From Forficula auricularia (taxonomy: Eukaryota; Arthropoda; Insecta; Dermaptera; Forficulidae), in NCBI GenBank assembly GCA_024734495.1, contig JALMQS010000225.1, positions 15,274,591 through 15,338,590 on the forward strand: DNA of 64,000 nt. The letters are read 5' to 3'. Positions 48,451 to 60,500 of this stretch are shown here, piece by piece. Below the pieces are notes generated by a model. It saw only the letters and a list, made by a program, of their open reading frames with translations, ran no database searches and had not been told where the DNA came from. The position numbers and the translations under genes were made by a program. Numbering within the stretch: position 1 is the first letter of the stretch; the number at the start of each line of letters is the position of its first letter.

Positions 48451-49394
48451 CTAAATCTGGTTGATTTTGTCAAGTAGACAAGTGTAGAGAGTGGATATTT
48501 TTAATACATCAAGCTTGTAATTTATGGCGTTGTTGATGTCCATTTGTATATAAATACCCTCCTTGTATTTTCTTTTCCATGTGACTCTCTCACTGTCCAC
48601 TATTTTTGCATCTTCGAAATTCATCAAATGCCCATTGTCAACTGCATGTACGGCCAATGCACTGACCAAATTTCCCTTAACAACCGATGAAGTGTGTTCT
48701 TTTAAACGAACACATAAAGGGCAGCAACTTTCTCCATAGTACACTCTTGTTTTATCTTCCAAGTCCCTGCAAGATGAGCATTGAATCCTATAAATGATAT
48801 TGGATCTATCCTCTTCACGTTCTCTATCCTTGTTATTGTATATGCTCAACAATGGTTTTTTCGGTCTCATTGCAATGTCAATATTATATTTTTTAAACAT
48901 TGCTTGAATTTTTTGAGCTAATCCTTCTATATATATAATTGACCCTCTCTTTGTTTGTGGCACAAGATCTGGGTTTTGTTTGTTATAATTATTGTTCTTG
49001 TTCTTATATTTTCTGATAATGGTTGTGATTAATTTTTTTGGATATCCATTCTTATTAGATCTTTCTATCAGGCTATCTAAATTTTTTGATGAAATTGTTT
49101 ATCGGACAATTCTATTATTCTGTGTATCTCATTTTTTATGATACACAATTTTTGCTGCAATGGATGTTTAGACCTAAAATTAATCATCCTCGCTGATTTT
49201 GTTGGCTTATTATATATATCTGTTTTCAGACTACCATTGTTGTCTCTTGTGATTTTGAGGTCTAAGAAATTTATTGTATTATTATTTTCATTCTCTATAC
49301 TAAACTTGATATTGTTATGGTACATATTGATTGAGCTTAATATGTTGTTAACAATTATTTCACCTATAACAACATTATATATAAACAAAAACAA
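48451..49394 (-). pseudogene. Penelope RT C-terminus and GIY-YIG endonuclease, frameshifted
   Basis: First part (49394-49077): NTINFLDLKITRDNNGSLKT and HPLQQKLCIIKNEIHRIIEL, the RT thumb-side end. Near 49091 an A6 run shifts the frame; one more A leads without a stop into the linker and then YRIQCSSC, RVYYGESCCPLCVRLKEH, the GIY-YIG domain, with VVKGN and LAVHAVDNGHL. Stop at 48451. The enzyme would copy and integrate the element RNA. Dead in this copy unless the shift is a sequencing error. Confidence 0.88.
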
Positions 49395-49655
49395 GGTCTC
49401 CCTATAGGATTAAACTTGAGCCCTACTATAGCTGATATATTGATGGATGATATTTATGAAAAAATCTTAAGCAAACATAATGCTAAGATGTATCTACAAT
49501 ACGTAGATGACTCTTTTCTTATATGCAATAAAGATATAGCTGACAACATATTAAGCTCAATCAATATTAATTTGACCTTAGAGTTAATGCTGCAGCATCA
49601 TCTGTGGCTTGACACAAACCCCAGTGACTGCTCAATGCAAGTTACTGCCAAGTAA
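49386..49655 (+). pseudogene. Penelope RT catalytic segment, inverted
   Basis: Reads KQGLPIGLNLSPTIADILMD and MYLQYVDDSFLICNKDIADN. YVDD is the catalytic motif. This piece should lie directly upstream of the - strand frame but faces the other way. The shared 25-bp stretch ending SSIN occurs in both. Confidence 0.9.
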
Positions 49656-50224
49656 AATAAAAAATGTGCAAGGAAGGAATTATCACTTCAAAAATGTAAC
49701 TAAAGTATAAATTACATCAGAGGGTCAAAACAGATATTCCGCAAACATGTTTCAAGTGTTTGGCAAAATTATAAAATTGGCGCATTAACTAAGATCCTAC
49801 TCTTAAACAATCTATATGGTAAATGCACAGTACCATTTACCATTCAATAAAGATATAAATTGCATTTTCGAGTGAATTAACGAAGAAAGTGTCGCTGATT
49901 GCTTTTCGTTTGAAAAAGCTTGAACTAGGTTTATTTGGTTTAAAATTTAAATATTTTTTTTGGTGAGAGTAGCATTTATTGATTTTTAAGAGTAAATCAA
50001 AGAGGATGCCCTCAGATTGATGCAAATAAATAATCATATAGTATAATATAAATATCTTTTCAAATACAGAGTTTCAAGTGTCATCGTATGCCTGCTGGAA
50101 AAAGGAACCGTATCGAAGATACAAATAAATCCTATCATATAACTCTCCAAGTTACTCACCCGTACCAGCGGACCAAAACGATTTTTCTTATTTGTAAGAG
50201 ACTATAATATAAGTTTCAGAAGGT

Positions 50225-50262
50225 TGGACTTCCATCTTCAGTTTTTTTTTTTTTTTTTTTTT
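50225..50262. repeat. Poly-T tract
   Basis: About 21 T in a row, possibly the A-tail of a retroposed copy on the - strand. No SINE or LINE body was recognised beside it. Confidence 0.4.
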
Positions 50263-51659
50263 ATAAATATTTTATTTGTTTTTTCTCCTTGAATGAAGAT
50301 TAGTTGGCATTAATAAGCTTGTGTTTCTCGCATTTAATGAATTAGCTATTTATTTTCATTAATCACCAACATTGATTTATTATTATAATTTGATTTGTGT
50401 GGTCAGTGGGTGTTCGTCTGGCCAACTGATTTTAACAATAATTTTTAAAAATAAACTATTTTTGTAATTTTTAATAAGAAATAAGTGTTTGTATATTTTT
50501 ATTTTTAGTTGTATGACACTAGTAATTTTAATGTTCCATAAATTAAAAAATAAATAAATAAAAGTGTTATTTGAGTTAGTAAAGGTTAAGAACCACTGGA
50601 TTAGATGATCAGGTGTGAGGGGACAATAAAAAACAATCAGAAACAATGCAAAGCTATCGATTTATTGAAAAACCTTCATCAATGTAATATGATACTTCTA
50701 GGTCTAATACTTATAATCCTGATGATAAATTTCTTCGAGATGGAGAACAATAAATTTCATAGCTACTAATTAACTATTAAATTGATTGATCTCCGACTCG
50801 TGGAAATTTACTTATTTTTTCTTTTGCCTTTTGTGAAGAACCACAAGGGCAGATCTCGAGAATCACTTGTGGTCCGCGAACCATAGTTTGTGAAAAACTG
50901 AACTAGACGATTTCGGGAAAAGAGGAGGGTCATATGAGTTAGGGGGTGTACGTCCCTGAGAGATTATTTTTTAAATTTATATTAATACTCATTAAGTCAT
51001 TAAATAACTTATGCTGTAGCTACATATCATTTTTATATTTATAATTTTCTTAAGTAAGAATTTAGCATATTATTAAATTATTTATCTTCCATTTTTTCCT
51101 AGAACAGGCTTTGTTCTATTCCATTAAATCTTTAATAGCTCTAATATTTTTAACGGACAGCATGCAATTTGCAACAAAAAAAAAAAAAAATGGGCTCTGT
51201 TTACAGACTAGACACTTTTAGATAGATCGAGTTTTATTTTAAATTCTTAAAATAAATTTTATTTAAATATCTTTCTTTAATATACATGCTGAGAAGATAA
51301 TTATCATTTTTTCCATTAAATGTTGAAATATTTCTTAAAGAGGACCATAATTAATTTTTCCATGAATTTTAAAGGGTCGTTTAACATCTAGAAATAAAGG
51401 AAATATTTATTTATTTAATTGACTTATTTATCTGCCTTTCCCTACTCGGGCAAAGGTAATAAATAAATTGTAAAATATAATGGTGGGCAGTATCAAACTT
51501 CGTGTCCACCTCCATTTTAAAGGTCGTTTAACATCGATTCAATTTTAATTATAAAGCCCATTTTCATTATTCTATTGTATACCCCGTTTAAATTGTTTAT
51601 CATTTTTGAATATTTTGGTTAACGTTCTTTTGATGATTTATTTTTCGAAGGGTTATGCT

Positions 51660-51720
51660 ATAAGAAATTAAGCTGCGAAGCCCGCAATCAGCGGGCCTCT
51701 TGCTAGCCAGCGGGCTTGGT
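51660..51720. repeat. Possible Helitron 3' hairpin
   Basis: GCCCGC-AATCA-GCGGGC followed by CTCTTGCTAG resembles a Helitron end, but the base after CTAG is C and no 5' end is seen. Confidence 0.35.
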
Positions 51721-51729
51721 GCCATTACG

Positions 51730-52390
51730 ATGGAAATCAATTCGCCAAACATTTTGATTCCTTATTGGAAGATTTTAATACCAGATATTTGAAGAATTTT
51801 GCGAATTGAAAGCATTCTCAACGTTTTTTTATTAATCCTTTCTCTCATACAATTTATAATAAAATTACAAATTATTTCGATATTTTCAATAAAGAGGACA
51901 AAGAATTGGAAATTATTATTAAAAAAAATGACATTGAATTAAAAGCACATCGTAAAGAAAAAAAAACTATGGAATTTAGTGAATGAAATAACTTCTCATT
52001 GTTGAGAAAGGGTGCTCTAAAATTGGACTCTTTTTGCGCGTCGACATGTGCTTGGAAATTTTTGTTACCCAAAATGAAATACTTAAAATCAAAGTACGAA
52101 TCAAGACTCACTAACACTCATTTGGATCAATGCCTGAGAATTGGGCCACATATCAACAAGTTAGCCGCAGATTTGGATTGTGAAATATCATATTAATTAT
52201 CAATTTTAAGATGATGTTTTTTCAATTAAAATTTGAATTTATGTATTAAAAATTTAAGTAATAAATTTATTTTACATTAATATTTTAATTTTTGAATATT
52301 ATCCCTCCTCCCTCTTCATCTCACAGTGTCTGTCGAACTCCAGCATTTGTTAAATATGCTCTCCTAAGAACAAACGGTTGCCGACCCCTG
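51730..52390 (+). pseudogene. hAT transposase C-terminal fragment
   Basis: Reads QFAKHFDSLLEDFNTRYLKN, a stop, then RFFINPFSH, a second stop, and the hAT dimerisation-type end: FLLPKMKYLKSKYESRLTNT and HLDQCLRIGPHINKLAADL. After the stop near 52195 the element ends GGTTGCCGACCCCTG at 52390, the inverse of a CAGGGGTCGGCAACC terminus. The 5' part is missing. It is of the Charlie/SCAND3-like type, inferred. Confidence 0.78.
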
Positions 52391-52654
52391 CTTTAGAGGT
52401 ATTTTATGGTATAGCATTTTTCTCTGTGATAAAATCAACTTTTGTGAAACAAAATGTTCAAACTGTTAATAATAAAAAAAAAGACTTTATTTTGTAGATG
52501 AAACAGTCGTTTAATCGTTTTATTTATTTGTTTTTATGTAATAAAAAAAAAACTATTCTTTCCTCGCCCTTTGAATGGATTACATACATCTTTCTTTGTT
52601 AGTTGACTGATAAAGAAGCGCATTTAATACAGATCAGGAGGTTGTCCTGAATGT

Positions 52655-52868
52655 GTTTATTTTGTCAAATACAAAGATGCTTATTATATTTCAAAGGAAC
52701 ATATACAGGTATGGCATTATCTACGAACAAAGACCGCGGTTTTACAATGAGTTCAAAGATAAGGGAGGCTCTTTTTACCGGCTTCTCAATCACATCCATG
52801 TTTTCAAAGGAAATCTCATCTCCATTGGCAAGTTACTGATTAGAAGAAAATATTGCATTATTTCATGA
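52655..52868 (+). other. Unrecognised coding-like stretch
   Basis: Two overlapping frames stay open. One reads RYGIIYEQRPRFYNEFKDKG then GSFYRLLNHIHVFKGNLISI. Base composition is balanced for this window. It may be a transposon or pseudogene fragment. No family is claimed. Confidence 0.3.
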
Positions 52869-53457
52869 ATTAAATTTTTTTTTGCAAAATAGTTCCTATT
52901 TGAGAGTTAAATCGAATCGAGAGATGAATAAAAAAAGTTGTGTGTGCTTAAAACCACACGGCAGATGATAAACCTTCTATGGCAATAGTAATCGATCCGA
53001 AGTGATATATGACGAACTGAGAGAAAATTAGACAAATAAATGACATATATCAACAAAACTAACTAACAAATTTCAAATTTGTCTTATTTATTTTACACGT
53101 TACAATGCTTTAACATCCAGACAGACATTGTAGCGACACTAATAGGGTCCTTTTAACATAAACGGAACCCTAAAAATTGCCAAATTACCAAAATTTGCAG
53201 AGAGTGCACCGATTCTTTAAAAAATTTTGTCGCTACAAATGTCTGTCTTTCTGTCAAACCAGTATAGCTTGTAAGCTGAATAGAATAAAAAAATTAAATT
53301 TAGAAATTTTGGGTATTAATTTTTTCTAAAATAAAAAATCGTATTAAAATTTTAATCCAATTACAATTATAGGAAGGGTCGAATTTTATGATGGGTCAAA
53401 AATAAAAAAAATCTCTTTTTATCATAGAATGTGAAATTTCATTGTACAGAACTTTTT

Positions 53458-53594
53458 AAATGAATTTAACTTTAAAGGACATCTTAGATATTAGAGAAAT
53501 ATTTTTACATTGCATATCAGAGAGGTTCGTCCCCTTAGGAATCGAACCCAAGCGCTGATATGCAATGTAAAAATATTTAAAGTTAAATTCATTT
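53458..53594. repeat. Palindrome related to 30012-30179
   Basis: Arms AAATGAATTTAACTTTAAA (left) and its inverse (right), with ATATTTTTACATTGCATATC inside each arm. The 27-bp centre has a B-box-like AATCGAACCC. Confidence 0.8.
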
Positions 53595-54373
53595 AATAAT
53601 ATTATATACTGGGTTGATTTTTGAAATAATTTCCATCTTTTTTCAAAAAAAGACACCCAAAAAGATACTTAAATCTTTGTTTTCACTGTAGAACTTTTTA
53701 AGTTGAATTACGTTTAATTTTTTTTTAAATCTATTTCGATTTTAAATAACGATGTAATAAGTTCCAAAAATGGTATCCATCAAGGTATTTTTGTACCGAT
53801 TGGGGTTTAGAAATGGTTTAATATAAAATTATGTAAAAATAGTATGAATTCACTGAATCCTCGTTGATAACGATAAGTAAGAATAAATTTGTTATCTTAA
53901 GTATTTTGTAAGATATAATCATTTTCTTCCGAACTATGGAATTCAAGAAGCGAAGAACTATTCACCTAGTAATATATATTAGATACCGAACCCCCCACAT
54001 GCAAGTCCGTTTTATTTATTTAATTTATTTTTAACTTCATAATTAGACTTTTCATACACCCTAGTATTGATCTTTCCTTTGTTTCTACGAAGTTCTATCA
54101 AAGTGGTTTCTGTCGTTTAAACTGATGCCGAAGATAAAATAAAAACACAGAAAATCACTCTTTGACTTTTATATAACAAAATGTAACCCCCATGCTAGAT
54201 AATTATTTTAGATTATTTTTATATACTAAAAAGACATGTTATTTGATTTACGGAACAATCTAAGAGAGATAACCAGTAAGTTAATATATTTTTTGATTAC
54301 CTAATGGAAATGGATTTATAAAATTCACTCTTCCTAAGAACACAATTAAAATAAAAAATCGGTTCATTACAGT

Positions 54374-54539
54374 ATGTCTTATAAAGTGATAATAGTTTTT
54401 TTAATTTCGTTCATATTCAATACCAATTGTTTTGAAAATACATTTTATGAGAGAATCATGCCGTTCGCTTTAGCTTCTGTTCATAAACATCTTCAGTATC
54501 CTTGTGTTATTTATTGGGATCTAGATCTACAAAACAACC
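54374..54539 (+). CDS. IR gene 3 exon 1: signal peptide
   Basis: Signal peptide, then FALASVHKHLQYPCVIYWDL, donor AACC|GTGAGT, phase 1. The ATG is the first in frame after stop codons upstream. Confidence 0.85.
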
Positions 54540-57500
54540 GTGAGTAGAAATTATTTTCTACTTTATGATAAGTAATATGTTGAAGTATTTAAAGTTTTGG
54601 AGCAATAATTAGTATATGGTATTTGATTAGTTTTTTCAAAATATGTTGAAACTATTCTGATAAAAAAATAAGCCGGTAATCATGAGTCGTTTTTGTATAC
54701 CAAGGGTTCCAAAATTCTTTAAATATCATATTTTATTTTATTTACCGATGATAAGAAGATAATGAGAAAATAGATAGAATTTTTAATGTTGAGACGATAT
54801 CTAGGAAAATAATAATTTTAAAACCGCCAAAATCAACTAAAAATAATCACTTTGAGCAGATTTTCATTTTAAATTGAAATAAATAAATAAAAATTAGGCC
54901 TAATTCTAATAGGAATTTTTTATACGGAGTGTAATAAAAAATATTTTTTATTTTTTATTTTTGATCCTCAAAAATTTTGATTCTCCCCAAAATAATTATT
55001 CGATCAAAGTTTTATTATGATTTTTAGGGATCTCTCATACCGTCATTTTACGCTGAATCAGATAAAAAATAGCATAATTCTATTTTTAAATATTTTAACA
55101 GATATAAATCTCACACTTCAGAATAATTTTTTTTTATTTTCGACCTTGAAAAAATTCGACGCCAGATTAAAATTTAAATACAACCTTTGATTTCAGAGAA
55201 ACTTAATACAAATGACTTGTAAATTTCAAGTTAGTATCTTATTATTAATTAAATATATTAAAAAAGCATGCTTTTGTTTTGAAAAATAAAAAAAGTTATT
55301 CACAAAGAGAAACAAAGAGGTTGTCTGTCCTCTGTCTGATGCAAATAAACATACACGCATATATATATCGAAATTATATATCTGTATATATCAATATATA
55401 TTATTTATTTGTTTGAGACTATAGTTTTGAAGACTTGGTCATCATCATCATCAGTCTTTTTTTAAATATAAATATTATTCATGAGTCAATACAGCATGGA
55501 TATTGAAAATTTTCGATCTTTACTTAACATAGCTAGTAGGAGCCAGTTAAAAATTATACATACGGTATTGAATCCATGAATAATATTTATAATTAAAAAA
55601 AGACTGATGATGAAGACCAAGTCTTCAAAACTATAGTCTCAAACAAATAAATAATATATACTCTATAATACAGATATATAATTTCGAAATATATGTGTGT
55701 ATGTTTATTTGCACCAAGCAGAGGACAACCTCTTTGTTTCTCTTTGTGAATCAACAACTCTGCTACTCTCGGCAAAACAAAAACTTTTCAATTAAACAAA
55801 GTTATAGGGGTAATCATAATAAATTGAGTTACATCAGAAGTCAGCTTTCTTCCCATTTGAATGAAGATCTACAGAAAAAATAAATAAAAGGATAGAAATT
55901 GTAATTTTGTTTCCTATCGGGAAATAATTTAATCTTATTTAATTTTTTTAAGATGTATTGGCGAAAACCACAATAGGTGGTGCCTCAAGATATATAGAAT
56001 TCAATGTGAATTTTCTCCCTAACATCATCAATTGTAAATCGCTTGGGGTACTCGTTAACGGAGATTAAAACAAACATATTCTAATGGGAACAAATTTTAT
56101 TCATTCTCATTGAAGAAAGCGCCTCGAGCAATTACTGATTTTAGTCAATTTCCAAGTTGGGTTAAAACACCAATTTTAGTCCTTAGTTATTTTCTCAGGT
56201 CCACATATCAGAATCTATTCATGCTTTATTATTGAAATTTGGTAGTCTCTACAAGATTGATTACATAAATACATGTGTATAATTTCTGAGCTGCTGGGGA
56301 GGTCGAAAGAGGCTTGAAATGTTTCGTTTAAATAGCGTGCAACGTGTGTATGGCCAATGCTCGAACTTGGCTTGCGCATGCGGAGCGCTATGATACTGGC
56401 ATTATATATTTATGTTTATGTTTTTATGCCGCGGCTTTCCGAATTGAATACTCTTCAATATGACCTGAGGCAAATCCATGCTTTTATTCATGTTGCTCAA
56501 TCTATTTATGGTCTTTGGACTAATTCGTAAATAATATTTTCATTACTCCGCATTTTCATGATATTGATATTGATGTTCACTTTTAGAAAGAGGTTTCGAT
56601 ATAAAGGTGCAAATTCTAAAGAAAATTTCTAAAGAGTGGATTTCAACAACATTAATCAATTCTTTTGAAATATCAAGCCACGTATTTTGCTCGACATCAC
56701 TCTATATAATTATATTCAATGACACAGCATTGAATAGTATCATTTTGAAACAAGTAAGTCAAATGAAATTTATTAAAATATTATTAGTACCAACTAATAT
56801 ATATTAATTTTAATATATATATGTATAATTAATTTTTATTTAAACATTACTACAGTACATATATCACTTTAATATTGATGGAAAATAGTTAAATTGAATT
56901 TAATCGGTGATTCTTTGGGTCAGAGGCTTTGAAAATGGAAAGGCAGTTGACAATTTTTCGATTAGATGGAGAGATAAATAATTAAATTATAGAATAATAG
57001 ATAGTCACTTATTTAATCTTTGAGACTTCATATTTTTATAAAATATATATTCAACTTTTCTATATCGTTTCAAATGTTTCAGCCCTTTCATATCCATTAT
57101 TTTAATGGGAGACTGTTGAGTGATTTACTAGGGGAAAATGTCAAGTACTTTTCACGATAACATTTCTGTGCAATATCAATAGGGAAATTCGTTGACAGAG
57201 AAGGATCTGCCAAGGTAAAAGCCCGATAACGAGAAAAACAAAAAAATATTATACAAATTGTCAATTGTTAAATTAGATGTTAACATATTTTAGAAATTTA
57301 AAATACTTAAAAAACATTAAGATATTGTAATTTTTAAATTTATAAATTAGATTTTATTAAAATAAAAGAGAACTATAAAATGGAAGGTAAGTAAAATTGC
57401 AAATTTTTTCAATACTCGGTATTTTTGCGCAAATTTTATTGAATTGTCTATATTTCGTCAGCTAGAAAGCTAAAACTTAGAAAAGAGACACATAGTATTA

Positions 57501-60500
57501 ATACAAATTTGTTTGCCGAATTTTCAGCTTATTAATTAATACTGTTCAATAGCATCATCATATGAAAATTCAATTATTTCTGATATTCTGAATTTTCAAC
57601 CTTATATTCTGAAGCTGGAAACCCCAAAGTTCTTTCTTTTTGAAATAAAGACATTTTTACACCAAAACGAACTTTCCATTCATAAGTTATCATGAGTATC
57701 GGAATTCATACAAACCGACATTCATTCTTTATATAATAATACAAACAGCACAAGAGCCAGGGGCCCATCTCCGATCTAGTCAGACCGACAGACAGAAAAA
57801 TCGCCATTGAAAATTATTTTCTCTACGTTTTAGATATTTCTAATAGCGAAAAAACAATTTAAAAAAATAAAATAAATATTCTAGAGAAGACTGTCCGGCA
57901 TGCGAACGTTTTTTGGCATGTATAAGAAAAATATTTAATTATAAAAATATAATTAAATAACTATATTAATTAAAATTATCAAAATATAGTCTGCATTTGA
58001 TGTTGATTTGGTGCGCCTGTATTTAGGCAACATAATTCGCCTAGAAGAATTAAAGCTGCGTAAGAGCTAGGCGAGTCCAGTCGATGTTGGAATGCTCCAG
58101 AGCTTATGGCTTGTAAACCATCAAGTTTGAATGAAAGGATAATTTTTACAAAAGTTTTAAATAGATAGATAATAGAAAAGGTAGAGTTGACCATATAAAC
58201 ATTTGAGTTTTCTGAATTTTAATAATAATAAATAATAAATCAACATTAAATTGATAGTATCTAATAGTTAATTAAACTAAAAATAAATTCAGTTATTTGA
58301 AATTTTTATATATAAAAAGGAAATTAAAAAAATGCATTTTTCGGAGGTTGAAGTAATAATATCTAGATTTCTATAGCTAGGTTTAAGCCCATCTTCTGAT
58401 GACACTACATCCGATTCGTATCATTTGTTCTGGGAGGAACAAATATATACTCACATTTCTACAAAGAAAATTTTATATTAACCAACAAAATTCCAATTTT
58501 TCTTTTTTCATTAATATAAAAATTGTCAGGGATGTCAGACAATATCTGTAATTTTTTTTTATAATTATATATATAGTTAATATTATTATATTATATTGTT
58601 GTTAATGTGGGATTAAATATACTATGAGTCGCGAAATTAAATGTTTTAAAATAATGATAATTTCTGCTTGCTTTCAAAAATAATAATTAGTTCTGAAAAG
58701 AACTAACTCATTCATTACTGCTTTTAAAAAATAAGAAATAGCGGATTACTTAGCCTTGGAGAGCTCACATTTTGTTGATTCGGATGATGAACCATAATTC
58801 TAATACTACGTTTTGCGAGAAAGCTTTCTAGCCATTTGCGAAGTGTTGGTCTGACTGCAAAGGTTAGCAGTTTGACAAGAATATTTTTGTGCCAGACTTG
58901 GTCAAAGGTCTTTCAATTATCCAGGGCTACTTTGATGGTCTCTTTACCAGTCTCTAGAGTTGTGCATCTGATTTTATTTAATCCAATTCTTCATTTTCTT
59001 TCTCTTTTGATGTATTATGATCGTCGAGTAGGGTCTTAAGGCTTAAAATTTCATTGCTCACAAGGTTAGTATCGATGTCACTAAAACATTCCAACTCAGC
59101 CTATCATTTTATCGATAAAAGGTCTCGCCAACTTCCAACGCACTGATATTCTTAGACGTAGCAAAATATTTTTGATTTAAATTAGATTTATCAAATAATT
59201 ATATTAAATGACTTTTTTTGCGATATTTTTTAAAGGCATTACACCCGTGGACAATACTATAAAAGACTGAAATAAAAATGTTGAAGCAAAGATTGTCTAA
59301 TGTGTACTAAAATCATAAATATTGAGAAAATGAAATTGTTAAAAAAAAATTTCTCCCTCAGAGCGTTATTAACCGAAAATCTGAGGATTAAAATGAATAC
59401 ATTTTTATTGGAAAATTACCCACTTAAACCAGGACCGAGGAAAAAGACCCATATAACCGAGAAATCGTTATAAATGGGAGCGTTTTAACGAAGTTTTAAT
59501 CTGTTTATAATTTCAGTATTTATTAAGAATTACATCTTATCAGATGTGTTCTAAAATTTGTGTTAGAATCGTATCTGTGAGAAATAATATATGTACCTAT
59601 GTTTGAAAAGGTTTAGAAACTTAGTCATGAGATTAGAATACGGAGAATTCATTTTTTAAAAATTAGGTCTTTCAAAAAACAAAATTCAAATAAATAAATT
59701 TGCAATTTACTTTTAAAATTTCTATGAATTATTTTATTTATATTGGTTTCTTTTTAATGCTGCGATTGTGAATGAAATTATATTCTCATGATGAGATATT
59801 CTACATTAAGAACTCCATCTAATTTGAGCATAGGAAATGCCAGATTAAATCGATTCCTTTTTGTTTTCTTTTAATTGGGATCCACTTCAATTTTGTTATT
59901 TTTATCCCCGTGTTTCATGTATTCTTTGATTGTTTTTTAATCAAATATCATTTGACTGTTTCAACAATGACTCTTTGTTTCTATTCAAACCACTCTCTTC
60001 TAAATTACTAATGATCTCGCCACATGTTTTATAGAATCAATTTCCATTTAGGTCTCTTTTTCATTTGCTTTTATTTACAAATGCAAATTGCAAATACTTC
60101 ATGTTGGTTTCTTTTGATCAAAACAAATACATGTTCATCCACTATAAAAAGAAAATTAAAAAAATCTTTTTTATCCTTCATTTATTTAAAAGTGTGTAAA
60201 AATTTAAATTATTCAAACGAATAATTTAATTTGTCACACTATTGAAAAATTTAATAATTTTTATAAATATTTTTTTTTTAATTAAAATCCATGTGTTCAC
60301 TTTAAACTGAGATGTTGAAGGGTTGTCGCCCCCTCGGGGTTGGCTCGAATAGCTTTTTGTCAGATAGGTTTGATTTCCGAGAATAAGATCCCACCAAAAA
60401 CACTTATGTGAAAAAACAGGGCAAGTTCGAAAAAGTAGTGAAATATAGTGTCCAGAAATGACAATCTAGATTTATGGACTCTAAATTTTTAATTGAAATT

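Larger units (their letters stand above)
47755..49655 (-). mobile_element. Penelope-like retroelement, rearranged
   Basis: On the - strand: the end of a reverse transcriptase, a linker, a GIY-YIG endonuclease, an AT-rich 3' region with short tandem repeats, then a hammerhead-like motif near 47818-47860. The upstream reverse-transcriptase part, with YVDD, is present but on the + strand (49386-49655). RT plus GIY-YIG in one frame defines Penelope-like elements. Confidence 0.9.
43091..54373. other. Intergenic region between IR genes 2 and 3
   Basis: Apart from a possible - strand exon at 43432-43526, no host gene is seen. It holds a degenerate direct repeat at 44162-44612, a mariner, a Penelope element with an inversion, hAT fragments, and a palindrome at 53458-53594. 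The remaining AT-rich parts show nothing I can name. Confidence 0.65.
55301..55748. repeat. 450-bp fold-back with hammerhead-like motifs in both arms
   Basis: Outer arms share CACAAAGAGAAACAAAGAGG and GATGCAAATAAACATACAC; inner arms share GTTTGAGACTATAGTTTTGA. The centre of about 100 bp is unique. Motifs at 55412-55457 (-) and 55600-55642 (+) face outward. Intron 1 of gene 3. Confidence 0.88.

Noticed and set aside
49138..49407. 89-codon frame on the + strand
   Set aside because: Antisense shadow of the Penelope frame.
50580..50905. Complete hAT element between GGTTAAGAACCACTG and GTTTGTGAAAAACTG
   Set aside because: Both words face the same way, so they cannot be the two ends of one element.
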